A DNA stretch of 38,737 nucleotides from an uncultured Prolixibacteraceae bacterium (GTDB lineage Bacteria > Bacteroidota > Bacteroidia > Bacteroidales > Prolixibacteraceae): positions 1-38,737 of the forward strand of contig CAJXZG010000050.1 of NCBI GenBank assembly GCA_913063265.1, read 5' to 3'. The notes below the pieces were generated by a model that was given only the letters and a program-made list of their open reading frames with translations, was not told the origin of the DNA and did no database searches. Below, piece after piece: positions 7,999-16,799 of the stretch. How positions within the stretch are numbered: the stretch's first letter is position 1; each line of letters begins with the position of its first letter. Position numbers and translations under genes: made by a program.

Positions 7999-9213
7999 TT
8001 ACTTTACTTTATAGGCAATCAGGGTATCTCCGTGGCGCAAATAAAGAACACCGTTATGAATAATCGGATGTGCCCAGTGTTGTTCAGAACCCAGTTCAAC
8101 TTTAGTATTTCCAATTACTTTAAAACTTTTTGGATTTGCTTCAACCATTGCTAATTCACCCCTGTCACTATAGCAATAAAGCATTCCGTCCGCAGATATC
8201 ACCACTCCTTTCCCAACAGATTTATCAGCATATTTTTCATCTCCGGTATTCCAATCAACACAGCGCCACTCACGATTGTTATCTCCGGAACCATACAAAT
8301 AACCATCCAATACAACCATTCCTCCCATTCTGCTGTCGAGGTTGCTGCTAAACCATGCCTTCTCAACGGAAGTTCCATCTGCACTTAAATCAAGTTTTAC
8401 ACCTCCCTGACCGTAGCCACTAAAACAGAATAAATCTCCGTCATAAAAAATTGGAGTATTGGCATGCACCTGCCAACGATTTGTCTGAGGATATGACCAA
8501 AGCATTTTACCGGTTTTTGAATCCAATCCCAAAATATGATCTGCTGTATGAGTTACCAGTAAATTACGGGCTTGCAATTTTACCAATAATGGTGTACAAT
8601 AAGCCGAAAGTTCCCCTTTTCCCGGAGAAGACCATACCAATTCTCCGGTAAAACGATTTAATGCAACTATATTGTGTTTTTTTCCACCGGGAGTCATAAA
8701 TACCAAATCACCATCAACTACAACAGTTTCGGTAACTCCCCAACGAATATTTTCTCCATCAAAATCGTTAAAGCCATCTTTTTTCCATTTAATTTCTCCA
8801 TCAATTGAACTCATACACACCAATACACCATGCCCTGTGTACATATACATTAAATCATCCACAATTGTAGGTGTAGAGCGTGCTCCCGGATAACTTTCAT
8901 AAAATTCTTCGCCATAAGAGGCTTTCCACTTCTCTTTTCCGTCGAATGTTATGGCATGAACAAATCCTTTATTTTCAATCATTGATGAAACATAAATTTG
9001 TTCGTTTGCCACAACCGGAGAAGAATAACCTTTTCCCAGTTTATCAAAAGCCCAAAGAATTTCAGGTCCATTAGCCGGCCATTTGGTTAACAAACCTGTT
9101 TCAGAATAAATTCCGTTACCATTTGGCCCGCGCCATTTAGTTGGTGTTTGAGCCTGAATTGTATTTATTGATATTGTTATCGCGAAAACGAAGATAATTG
9201 CCTTTTTAATCAT
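7999..9213 (-). CDS. Secreted PQQ-like beta-propeller protein (first of three tandem copies)
   Basis: A 404-residue protein with signal peptide (to about residue 21, INTIQAQ), then TKWRGPNGNGIYSETG and repeated blades (SIDGEIKWKKD, FTGELVWSSPG, KTGKMLWSYPQ, NTGDEKYADKS). C-terminal EQHWAHPIIHNGVLYLRHGD matches the two following genes. It is the promoter-proximal gene of this set, with a Bacteroidota-type promoter candidate about 30-70 bases upstream. The family is the broad PQQ-like/BamB-like propeller superfamily; there is no evidence here that it binds PQQ. Confidence 0.75.
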   Translation of the reverse strand: MIKKAIIFVFAITISINTIQAQTPTKWRGPNGNGIYSETGLLTKWPANGPEILWAFDKLGKGYSSPVVANEQIYVSSMIENKGFVHAITFDGKEKWKASYGEEFYESYPGARSTPTIVDDLMYMYTGHGVLVCMSSIDGEIKWKKDGFNDFDGENIRWGVTETVVVDGDLVFMTPGGKKHNIVALNRFTGELVWSSPGKGELSAYCTPLLVKLQARNLLVTHTADHILGLDSKTGKMLWSYPQTNRWQVHANTPIFYDGDLFCFSGYGQGGVKLDLSADGTSVEKAWFSSNLDSRMGGMVVLDGYLYGSGDNNREWRCVDWNTGDEKYADKSVGKGVVISADGMLYCYSDRGELAMVEANPKSFKVIGNTKVELGSEQHWAHPIIHNGVLYLRHGDTLIAYKVK

Positions 9214-9251
9214 GGTTTTAAATTGAATTAATTTGCCCTTAAAAATAGCTG

Positions 9252-9283
9252 CAAAAACTAATATCTACAATGAATTGAGACAA
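9252..9283 (-). promoter_or_regulatory. Candidate Bacteroidota sigma-A-type promoter for the propeller/Fe-S gene set
   Basis: On the minus strand a TTG (9283-9281) is followed after 20 bases by TAGTTTTTG (9260-9252), close to the Bacteroidota pattern TTG-N19-20-TAnnTTTG. The predicted start point is about 30 bases before the ATG at 9213. Only one site of this kind was seen in the 224-base gap. Confidence 0.4.
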
Positions 9284-9437
9284 TTTATTACTACTCTAAA
9301 TAATAATAATTCTTTACATTTTATTAAGATTTCATTTGAATTTAGAAAATGTGCGGAATGGTGAAAAGTAAGCCAGGCACTTCTGGTTGGTTTTGATTTA
9401 GATAACTTAAAAATAATCTTTGTAATTCTTGATAAAT

Positions 9438-9896
9438 TTAGCCAAATATTTTTTTAAGTGCCTTGCGCCTGAAACCAAAAATGTTATTCAATTTTCTTTT
9501 AATAAGAATTGAGTTTGCAATTGATCCAAAGAATCCAAAGGGAGGCTGGTAAGATACGATATCAGACATCAATACACCCTTTTCAACAGGTTCAATAAAA
9601 TGTTCGTGATGCCACATAGAGTAGGGGCCAACTCTTTGTTCATCCACAAAATATTCTTTCTCTTTAATATGTGTAATTTCGGTTACCCATGTTGTTTTTA
9701 TGCCTAACAACGGACTTACCTTGTAACTTATAATCATACCCGGGTACATTTTTTCTTCCGGCAATTCTGAAGTAATATCAAATCCCATTTCTTTGGGAGT
9801 AATTTTCTTCAGATTTTTTGGTGTCGATATAAAATCCCATACTTCATCTATTGATGCCGGAATTAATTGTTTTGTTTTAAACTGGTAGAAGCCCAT
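9438..9896 (-). CDS. SRPBCC-family (START-like fold) protein
   Basis: A 152-residue protein beginning MGFYQFKTKQLIPASIDEVWDFISTPKNLKKITP, the usual opening of SRPBCC/polyketide-cyclase-like proteins, followed by a GIKTTWVTEITHI strand and WHHEHFIEP. These small proteins form a deep hydrophobic cavity that binds lipids or other hydrophobic ligands; homologues are often cytoplasmic and of unknown ligand. There is no signal peptide. It sits alone on the minus strand downstream of the typA terminator, about 220 bases before the propeller genes, so it is probably its own unit. Confidence 0.75.
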   Translation of the reverse strand: MGFYQFKTKQLIPASIDEVWDFISTPKNLKKITPKEMGFDITSELPEEKMYPGMIISYKVSPLLGIKTTWVTEITHIKEKEYFVDEQRVGPYSMWHHEHFIEPVEKGVLMSDIVSYQPPFGFFGSIANSILIKRKLNNIFGFRRKALKKIFG

Positions 9897-10008
9897 TTTT
9901 AAAGGTATTAATTTCTTTAAGTTATAATTTTTTGTTTATGAATACAATTTGATAAGTTAAACATTTATATGGAGAATATGTTTGCTGGATTTTTAAATTC
10001 GTTTAAAC

Positions 10009-10046
10009 AAGAAATCCCGTAAGTTATTTAACCTACGGGATTTCTT
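10009..10046 (-). terminator. Rho-independent terminator of typA
   Basis: AAGAAATCCCGTA (10009-10021) and TACGGGATTTCTT (10034-10046) form a perfect 13-bp stem with a 12-base loop. It begins 24 bases after the typA stop codon. Read on the minus strand, the stem ends in a T-rich stretch (TTTCTTGTTT). Confidence 0.8.
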
Positions 10047-10069
10047 TAGTTATCATTATGATGATTTTT

Positions 10070-11881
10070 TTATTCTGATATTACTTTTGCACGACGTTTT
10101 CTTTCATGCTCGTCAAGATAAATTTTTCTGATTCGCATATGTCTAGGAGTTACTTCAATATATTCGTCATTTCTGATGTATTCCATTGCTTCTTCAAGTG
10201 AGAATTTAATTGCAGGTGCAATACCTGCTTTTTCATCAGAACCTGAGGCACGCATATTGGTTAATTTCTTTGTTCTGATAATATTTATAGTTAAATCATC
10301 TTGTCGGGTATATTCTCCAATAACCTGACCCGCATAAACTTCTTCTCCCGGATCAACAAAGAATTTACCCCTATCCTGCATTTTATCAATTGAATAGGTA
10401 ATGGCAGTGCCTGTTTCGAGTGAGATCAAAGCACCATTTCTTTTTACTCCCAACTCACCTTTCCATGGTTCATAACCTTTAAAACGATGAGCCATAATTG
10501 CTTCACCCTCTGTGGCCGTTAGCATTTGGTTACGCAGACCAATTAATCCTCTTGCCGGGACAAAAAACTCTAAATGAGCCCTTTCGTTTTTTACTTCTAT
10601 ATTGGCTATTTCTCCTTTTCGGGCTGTAACCAGTTCAATAACTTTACCTGAAAACTCATCAGGTACCTGAACTGTTAAAGCCTCAATTGGTTCACATTTA
10701 ACACCATTAATATGTTTGATAATTACCTGTGGTTGTCCTAACTGGATTTCATATCCTTCCCGACGCATGGTTTCTACCAAAATTGAAAGGTGAAGAATTC
10801 CGCGTCCATAAACCAGAAATGAATCAGCCGAATCGGTTTCCTCAACTCTAAGTGCAAGGTTTTTTTCTGTTTCCTTAAACAGCCTGTCGCGAACCTGACG
10901 AGAAGTAACATATTTTCCATCTTTGCCAAAAAAAGGTGAATTGTTGGCAACAAAAAGCATACTCATAGTTGGTTCATCCACCTGAATAGGAGTTAATCCT
11001 TCAGGTTTTTCTATATCAGCAATTGTATCACCTATATCAAATCCTTCAAGACCAAGAACAGCACAAATTTCTCCTGACGGAACAGGTTCTTTTGTTTTTT
11101 CTTTTCCTAATCCTTCAAAAAGATAACATTCTTTTGCGACCGATTTAATTATTGTTCCATCTCTTTTTACTAGCGAAACCTGAGAGCCTGGTACCAATTC
11201 TCCACGGGTAACTTTACCTACAGCAATTCGGCCCGTATACGAAGAATAATCCAATGAAGTTATTCTCATTTGTACCGTACCCTCTTTGTGGGTTGCCGGT
11301 GGAATATGCTCTAAAATTTGATCTAAAAGATAAACCACATCCGAGGTGGGATTTTGCCAGTCGGGACCCATCCATCCTGCTTTAGCCGAACCGTAAATGG
11401 TAGGAAAATCAAGCTGATCTTCGCTTGCATCGAGACTAAACATCAGATCAAAAACTTTCTCCTGAGCAATATCAGGTGTACAGTTTTCTTTATCCACTTT
11501 GTTTACAACCACCATAGGTTTTAATCCAAGTTCTATGGCTTTTTGAAGAACAAATCTTGTTTGTGGCATTGGTCCCTCAAATGCATCAACAATTAGTAGT
11601 ACGCCATCGGCCATATTTAGTACCCGTTCCACTTCACCACCAAAATCGCTGTGCCCGGGGGTGTCAATAACGTTTATTTTAGTATCCTTATATCTTACCG
11701 AAACATTTTTTGAAAGGATGGTAATTCCACGTTCACGTTCAAGATCATTGTTATCAAGCAGCAATTCCTTAACCTCCTGGTTTTCACGGAAAAGTTTTAC
11801 CTGATGTAAAATACGATCGACTAAAGTAGTTTTACCGTGATCGACGTGAGCAATTATAGCGATATTTCTAATTTCTGTCAT
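10070..11881 (-). CDS. typA: Translational GTPase TypA/BipA
   Basis: A 603-residue protein, the usual TypA length. The GTPase signatures are intact: [10 protein letters not shown] (P-loop), RERGITI (switch I), [12 protein letters not shown] (switch II), NKVDK (base recognition). Elongation-factor-like domains II, III and V follow, then the TypA-specific C-terminal domain ([17 protein letters not shown] and [13 protein letters not shown]). TypA binds the ribosome and aids 50S assembly and growth under stress or cold. A candidate promoter lies about 60 bases upstream and a strong hairpin terminator follows, so it appears to be a single-gene unit. Confidence 0.97.
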   Translation of the reverse strand: MTEIRNIAIIAHVDHGKTTLVDRILHQVKLFRENQEVKELLLDNNDLERERGITILSKNVSVRYKDTKINVIDTPGHSDFGGEVERVLNMADGVLLIVDAFEGPMPQTRFVLQKAIELGLKPMVVVNKVDKENCTPDIAQEKVFDLMFSLDASEDQLDFPTIYGSAKAGWMGPDWQNPTSDVVYLLDQILEHIPPATHKEGTVQMRITSLDYSSYTGRIAVGKVTRGELVPGSQVSLVKRDGTIIKSVAKECYLFEGLGKEKTKEPVPSGEICAVLGLEGFDIGDTIADIEKPEGLTPIQVDEPTMSMLFVANNSPFFGKDGKYVTSRQVRDRLFKETEKNLALRVEETDSADSFLVYGRGILHLSILVETMRREGYEIQLGQPQVIIKHINGVKCEPIEALTVQVPDEFSGKVIELVTARKGEIANIEVKNERAHLEFFVPARGLIGLRNQMLTATEGEAIMAHRFKGYEPWKGELGVKRNGALISLETGTAITYSIDKMQDRGKFFVDPGEEVYAGQVIGEYTRQDDLTINIIRTKKLTNMRASGSDEKAGIAPAIKFSLEEAMEYIRNDEYIEVTPRHMRIRKIYLDEHERKRRAKVISE

Positions 11882-11944
11882 TTTATAACTTTCTATAAGT
11901 CAAATACTAAATCAATTAAAACCACAAAATGTTTAATTGGCGCG

Positions 11945-11952
11945 CAAATGTA
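11945..11952 (-). promoter_or_regulatory. Candidate -7 element for typA
   Basis: On the minus strand 11952-11945 reads TACATTTG, an exact match to the Bacteroidota -7 pattern TAnnTTTG, placing the transcript start about 57 bases before the typA ATG. No clear TTG was found at the -33 position. Confidence 0.4.
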
Positions 11953-12081
11953 AGAAAGTTTTTGATCTGAATATATGAAGGATGATTAATTCTGGGAATC
12001 TTGTTTGAAAATTAATATCTACGCAGTACTGAAGTAGATTATAATTCTGCACCACTTCTGTTAAATCAGGTAAGAGTGTTT

Positions 12082-12624
12082 TTATTTTGCCATTAAATTA
12101 TCAAGCTCCTCTTTACATTTGGGGCAAAACAAATGTTTTTTTTGGTCTATGTCTTCAACATAAGTTGAAGAGCGCATCACACAAACAGGAATATGGCAAT
12201 GTATCAATCCGTAAGAATGCCCCAGTTCATGAAAAACTACTTTTCTGAAACGCTCATAAATTAGATCTTCATTGCCAATCATGCCGTATTGTTCATTTCG
12301 TAACCGATAAGTGGATACAACACCTGTTTTACCCTTAAAAATTGCCTGACCAAAAATGAATGTGAGGATCGGAATAAAAAGATCGACCCGGTAGAGTCCA
12401 ATAGTTTTTATATTAGCTGCTGTTGAAACTGAATCAAGAGATTTTAGCAGTTTGTTGGCGTCATATTGTCTTCTCGAGGCATCAAAAAAGGGACTCATGT
12501 CTGTACGGTCTACAACATGGTGAACAGGAACATTAAAATTCAGCTGAACATCTTTTATAATTTTTTCAAGAAATTCCTTCCTGAATTGTCCATGTGATAC
12601 CAGTAATATCTTTTTCTTTTTCAA
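12082..12624 (-). CDS. Archaemetzincin-type zinc metalloprotease
   Basis: A 180-residue protein with the metzincin zinc site HELGHSYGLIH, followed by CHIPVCVM (Cys pair and Met-turn) and a terminal CPKC. This is the family M54 archaemetzincin signature HExxHxxGxxH-C-x4-C-x-M ... CxxC, in which the cysteines hold a second zinc. Here 16 residues separate the Met from the CPKC, against about 17 in the usual pattern. There is no signal peptide, so it is probably cytoplasmic. The only plausible start is a TTG at 12624: no in-frame ATG lies between the upstream stop and the conserved part. It follows the sigma-54 regulator after 57 bases and may be co-transcribed with it. Substrate unknown. Confidence 0.85.
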   Translation of the reverse strand: MKKKKILLVSHGQFRKEFLEKIIKDVQLNFNVPVHHVVDRTDMSPFFDASRRQYDANKLLKSLDSVSTAANIKTIGLYRVDLFIPILTFIFGQAIFKGKTGVVSTYRLRNEQYGMIGNEDLIYERFRKVVFHELGHSYGLIHCHIPVCVMRSSTYVEDIDQKKHLFCPKCKEELDNLMAK

Positions 12625-12681
12625 TCTCTTTACTAATTGTTATTTTAAAAGATTGGTTGAATAAAGAATTGCCCTAATTTA

Positions 12682-14025
12682 TTATTCTCCAGGATTCTTT
12701 AGCTTGTATTTTCTGATTTTGTTGTACAGAGTCACGCGGTCTACTTTTAGCGCTTTGGCAGTGCGGCTGATGTTCCAATTATATTTGTTCAGAGTTTGTA
12801 GCACATATTTTTTCTCAACATCCTGCAGGCTGTCATTGGAATCAGTAATTGAATCTTTATCCAGGGGAAGATCTTTTAAACGTATTTCAGTTCCATTTCC
12901 CACTACAATTGCACGTTCTACCATGTTTTCCAATTCTCTCACATTTCCGGGGAAATCATATTCTTTTAACCTTGCCAAAGCCGATTTATCAATGTGTAAA
13001 AGGTCACGGCTCATTGAAGTACAGTATTTTTTTATAAAATGATCTACCAGTGCAGGAATATCCTCTTTTCTATCACGTAATGAAGGTGCTTTTATATTGA
13101 CAACATTTAGCCGGTAATATAGATCTTCCCTAAAGGAACCTTCATCAACCATCTTTTTGAGGTCTCTGTTTGTAGCACAAATTAACCTGAAATCGGATTT
13201 TATTTCCTTATTACCTCCAACACGTACAAACGTTTTCGACTCAAGCACACGTAATAGTTCGACTTGCATTTTCATTGATATTGTTGCAATTTCGTCAAGG
13301 AAGATTGTCCCGCCATCTGCCATCTCAAAGCGACCTTTACGAGTGAACATAGCTCCGGTAAATGCACCCTTTTCATGACCAAATAATTCGCTTTCCAGTA
13401 AACCTTCCGATAAAGCACCACAATGTACGGTTACAAGGGGGAAAAATTTTCGTAATGAATTGGAGTGAATAGCGCGGGCAATCAACTCTTTACCGGTTCC
13501 GCTTTCACCTGTGATAATTACTGAAGAATCGCTCGATGACACATTTTCCACCTCCTTCAGTACTTTCATCATTACTTCACTGTTTCCAACAATATTTTCT
13601 ATATTTTCCAGAGAAACAACTTTGTTTTTGAGTGCTTCGTTTTCACTTTTTAATGAAATTTGATTGGCAGCATTACGAATCAGATGCGACAGGTCATCTG
13701 GATCGAAAGGTTTGGTTACATAATCGAAAGCGCCATCTCTAAGCGCTTGCACTGCGGTATCTACTGAAGCAAATGCAGTCATTATTATTACGATAGCTTC
13801 ACTGTTTAATGCCCTAATCCTGCGGTGCATCTCCATTCCATCCATCCCCGGCATTTTAATATCAGCCAGAATAATATCAAATTTTTGTTTTTCAATTTTA
13901 GTAAGTGCTTCTTTTGCATCCGCAGCACAAGAAACCTCATAACCATCTTCCATAAACCAGTTGTACAATGAATCACGCACCGATTCTTCATCATCAACTA
14001 TCAATAGTGAAATATTTGTTTTCAT
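12682..14025 (-). CDS. Sigma-54-dependent response regulator (NtrC family)
   Basis: A 447-residue three-domain protein. The receiver (about 1-120) has the acidic pair DDEE near residue 11, phospho-acceptor Asp55 (ILADIKMPG) and Lys105 (VTKPF). The AAA+ domain has Walker A GESGTGKE (173-180), the sigma-54 contact loop GAFTGA (220-225) and Walker B TIFLDE. The C-terminus is a Fis-type helix-turn-helix (NWNISRTAKALKVDRVTLYNKI). It should activate sigma-54 promoters by ATP hydrolysis when phosphorylated by the kinase encoded just upstream. The only sigma-54-like promoter noticed in the window is before the PstS/GcvH fusion gene at the head of this gene run, so that run is its likely target (inference). 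Confidence 0.95.
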   Translation of the reverse strand: MKTNISLLIVDDEESVRDSLYNWFMEDGYEVSCAADAKEALTKIEKQKFDIILADIKMPGMDGMEMHRRIRALNSEAIVIIMTAFASVDTAVQALRDGAFDYVTKPFDPDDLSHLIRNAANQISLKSENEALKNKVVSLENIENIVGNSEVMMKVLKEVENVSSSDSSVIITGESGTGKELIARAIHSNSLRKFFPLVTVHCGALSEGLLESELFGHEKGAFTGAMFTRKGRFEMADGGTIFLDEIATISMKMQVELLRVLESKTFVRVGGNKEIKSDFRLICATNRDLKKMVDEGSFREDLYYRLNVVNIKAPSLRDRKEDIPALVDHFIKKYCTSMSRDLLHIDKSALARLKEYDFPGNVRELENMVERAIVVGNGTEIRLKDLPLDKDSITDSNDSLQDVEKKYVLQTLNKYNWNISRTAKALKVDRVTLYNKIRKYKLKNPGE

Positions 14026-14131
14026 CTGTTTATAATTGTTTATTTTTTACAGTAATCCCGATAATTATAGGGAGAACTCCCATGATTATAATCGCGCTTA
14101 TGTGAAAAAATTTCTCATGCTCGTTTAGTTT

Positions 14132-15808
14132 TTACTCCTTATGTTTTGCCAGATTAAATGTGATCGACATTGTTGTCCCATTTCCCGGTTCGGAAACAAC
14201 ATCAACTTTTCCATTATGATTTTGAACAATTCCATGCACAATAGCCAGTCCTAAACCAATACCGCTTGATTTTTGTTTAGCCGAGAAAAATGGCTGAAAT
14301 ATTCTGGTCAGATCTTCCTTTGGAATTCCAACACCATTGTCATTTACTTCAAAAGTAATATGATTCTCATCAGGATTGAAGGTTTTAATCAAAATTTCAC
14401 CATTTTCGGTTATTGCTTCCAATGCATTTACCAGCAATGCCACGCATACTTGTTTAACCTGATTGTCGTTACAATAAACCAAGTCGTTATTAGCTTGAAA
14501 ATCAGTATAAAAATGAATATCTGCCATTTTCATTTGGTGAGCCATTAAACTGTATGCATCTTTTAAAATACGATGCAATTGGCGGTTCGCAAAATTCTCC
14601 TGGTCTTTTCTTGAAAAATCAAGCAATCCCTTTACAATATCGCCACATCGTTTGGTTTCTTTTTCAACCACATTCAAATATTTTAACATTGATTTTTTGG
14701 ATTCATCGGGAATTTCAGCTTTGCTCAATTGTTTGCAAATCAGCTTTGTGTAGGTTAATATTCCGGATAGTGGATTATTGATTTCATGTGCCACAGAGGA
14801 TGATAATTTTCCCAACGAAGTGATTCTTTCAATATGGACCAGTTCGTTTTGAATTTCAGCCAATTCTTCTGATTTCTTCTGAACTTTGTACTCCAGTTGA
14901 TGCGACCAGTTTTCGAGTTCCTTATTTGCTGCATCCAGATTATCGAGCATATTGTTAAATGCCATCGATACCATTTTCATATCGCCCAACAAATTGGGCG
15001 TTATCTCCAGCCGCCGGCTTTTGTCACCCTGTGCGACCGCTTCACTTGCTGAAATAATCGAACTTAAAGGTTTTCGAATTTTATTGCGGGTAAATATAAA
15101 CAGCAACATAAATATTATTAATGTAATCAAGGTTGCCAGGAAAAAATACTGTGTGGATGATGTTGTAACTGCAGCATCCAAGGCTGTTAGAGGCAATTTT
15201 ACTATCAATGATCCAAGTACCTGATCGTCAGGGCTGTGTGCGTGACACGCACTTGTATAACAGGACCTTTCATTTAAAATTGGTGTACGGACCAGTAATT
15301 GACGATGCCCTTCCTCACTTTTATTCATGTTACAGGCACTTTCAAAATCGATAATTCGGTATGCCTTTTCCTTTTTAGGGAACATTTCGCCAAAATTATC
15401 ATGGCAGTTAATACAATTGGAATCGAAATGTGGCACTGAATCAGCGAGGAAGGATGAATATACAACATTGTCGTTTTGGTCGTAAAGGTTTACCTCATCC
15501 ACATTTGGCAATGTATTAATTATGTCCAGCGTATTCATCAAAGAACTTTTATCATTCATTAACATAGAATGGTATAATGCTCCTTCTATGATTGTACTTG
15601 TGTTATCGCCGCAACGACGAATGACTTTATTCAAATAATTTTCGTTAACAGATTGAAAAATAATTCCGTAAGAAGCAAAAAGAAAAACAGATAAAACAGC
15701 GATAATGTAAATTACGCGGGCATATATTGAGGATCGAATCCTGAAATACTTGCTAAAAAAACCATTATCATTTGATTTTTCCTTGTTCGTCTTTTGGAAT
15801 AATTTCAT
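14132..15808 (-). CDS. Sensor histidine kinase with periplasmic haem-c motifs
   Basis: From the ATG at 15808 the protein is 558 residues; an in-frame TTG 60 bases upstream is less likely. Two membrane helices (about 30-50 and 221-240) bracket a periplasmic domain of about 170 residues. That domain carries CINCH (132-136), a classical haem-c site, and C-x4-CH (CYTSACH, 183-189), a variant haem site known from multihaem cytochromes. A HAMP-like linker, the phospho-acceptor His341 (VAHEINNPLSG), the N box (VNALEAI) and G boxes DNGVGIP and GIGLGLAIVHG follow. It probably senses redox state or a haem ligand and phosphorylates the sigma-54 regulator encoded 106 bases downstream. Haem attachment is inferred from motifs only. 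Confidence 0.9.
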   Translation of the reverse strand: MKLFQKTNKEKSNDNGFFSKYFRIRSSIYARVIYIIAVLSVFLFASYGIIFQSVNENYLNKVIRRCGDNTSTIIEGALYHSMLMNDKSSLMNTLDIINTLPNVDEVNLYDQNDNVVYSSFLADSVPHFDSNCINCHDNFGEMFPKKEKAYRIIDFESACNMNKSEEGHRQLLVRTPILNERSCYTSACHAHSPDDQVLGSLIVKLPLTALDAAVTTSSTQYFFLATLITLIIFMLLFIFTRNKIRKPLSSIISASEAVAQGDKSRRLEITPNLLGDMKMVSMAFNNMLDNLDAANKELENWSHQLEYKVQKKSEELAEIQNELVHIERITSLGKLSSSVAHEINNPLSGILTYTKLICKQLSKAEIPDESKKSMLKYLNVVEKETKRCGDIVKGLLDFSRKDQENFANRQLHRILKDAYSLMAHQMKMADIHFYTDFQANNDLVYCNDNQVKQVCVALLVNALEAITENGEILIKTFNPDENHITFEVNDNGVGIPKEDLTRIFQPFFSAKQKSSGIGLGLAIVHGIVQNHNGKVDVVSEPGNGTTMSITFNLAKHKE

Positions 15809-16057
15809 ATATTTTTTGTCTTTTGTTGTTTTTTGAAAACTTTTAAAATTCCTGATTTTTTTAACCAAATATTTTAAGATAAATACTGCTGAAATTTATT
15901 TGGATAATGATGAACTTTAAAAGATTTACAATATAAAATAACATTATTCTATCAGAGATTGATCTGAAATATATTCAGAATTAACAATGGTTTTAGTGTA
16001 GTTGAACTAACAAAATAATAAAAAGAATATGGGGATTAACATGTTATTTAGCAGCCT

Positions 16058-16771
16058 TTATAAATCCAGAAACTCATTTTGAAAATCATCCCATATTTCG
16101 GGCTGAAGATCGTCAAGTGGATTGGATTTTAACTCACCTCCTTCCTGCAAAGTAAGCAATTCCGGTTCGGCAGAATAACGCGCGTAAGAGGTATTCAAAA
16201 AATCTTTCAACCGTAACAGCTCGTTTTTAATCCATTCTGATGCTTCCCGGGCAAGGTAATAGCCCGATGTTTCAGATTTCCAGTTTTCGGGTTCTACGGA
16301 GAATAGCCATCCGTGTTCATAGGGATCGTCTTTTATCATATTGCTGTTTTCCAGTGTGTTGGAATTAGCTTGTTTTATCTTTCCCGAAATTGGTGAAAAA
16401 ACTTTAAGCCGCTTTTTATCCTGAACAATCTCCAAAAGAAGTTCTCCTTTTTTTATTTGCTCTCCGGTTTTTTTAAACTGTTCGATTTTAATACTACCAA
16501 CAACATGAGTAATAAAGTCATCAAGACCAATTTTAGCGTCACCGGCTTTATCGAGATGAACCCAGGTATGGTTTTTACTAAAGAATAAACCCTGAGGTAT
16601 TCTCAGAATGCCGGTGCTTAAAATGTTAACTGCTTTACGAATGTTTTTTAATCCTTTTATTTCTCTGCTGATAAACAGCCAAAAAGGAACTAAAACTGTA
16701 AGGAACAGGAGAATAATTATATATTCAATTCCTTTTGTGTCAAATATATTGTGATATGTAAATCCTTCCAT
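16058..16771 (-). CDS. Membrane-anchored GcvH-like (lipoyl-type) domain protein
   Basis: From the ATG at 16771 the protein is 237 residues: one membrane helix (about 16-34), a short basic loop, then a domain that aligns along its length with glycine-cleavage H protein (FSKNHTWVHL, KIGLDDF, FSPISGKI, HGWLFSVEP). In GcvH the lipoyl lysine lies nine positions back from the Pro of the APVSG turn; here that place is Lys119 in VQDKKRLKVFSP. A tail with LKDFL, LQEGGEL and WDDFQNEFLDL is shared with the fusion protein at 18913-20610. Other starts are an ATG at 16810 and a GTG at 16834, which overlap the NrfD gene. The glycine-cleavage partner genes are absent, so a role as a tethered lipoyl or acyl carrier in this redox complex is inferred. 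Confidence 0.75.
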   Translation of the reverse strand: MEGFTYHNIFDTKGIEYIIILLFLTVLVPFWLFISREIKGLKNIRKAVNILSTGILRIPQGLFFSKNHTWVHLDKAGDAKIGLDDFITHVVGSIKIEQFKKTGEQIKKGELLLEIVQDKKRLKVFSPISGKIKQANSNTLENSNMIKDDPYEHGWLFSVEPENWKSETSGYYLAREASEWIKNELLRLKDFLNTSYARYSAEPELLTLQEGGELKSNPLDDLQPEIWDDFQNEFLDL

Positions 16772-16799
16772 TGTAATAATTTTTAATAGTGAATTGAGT

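Noticed and set aside
5477..9213. Quinoprotein (PQQ-dependent) alcohol dehydrogenases
   Set aside because: Blade motifs are PQQ-like, but the vicinal Cys pair, calcium site and typical 550-700 residue length are missing.
9370..9392. Sigma-54-like sequence GGCAC ... TTGG in the gap before the propeller genes
   Set aside because: Spacing is one base too long and it points away from the nearby genes.
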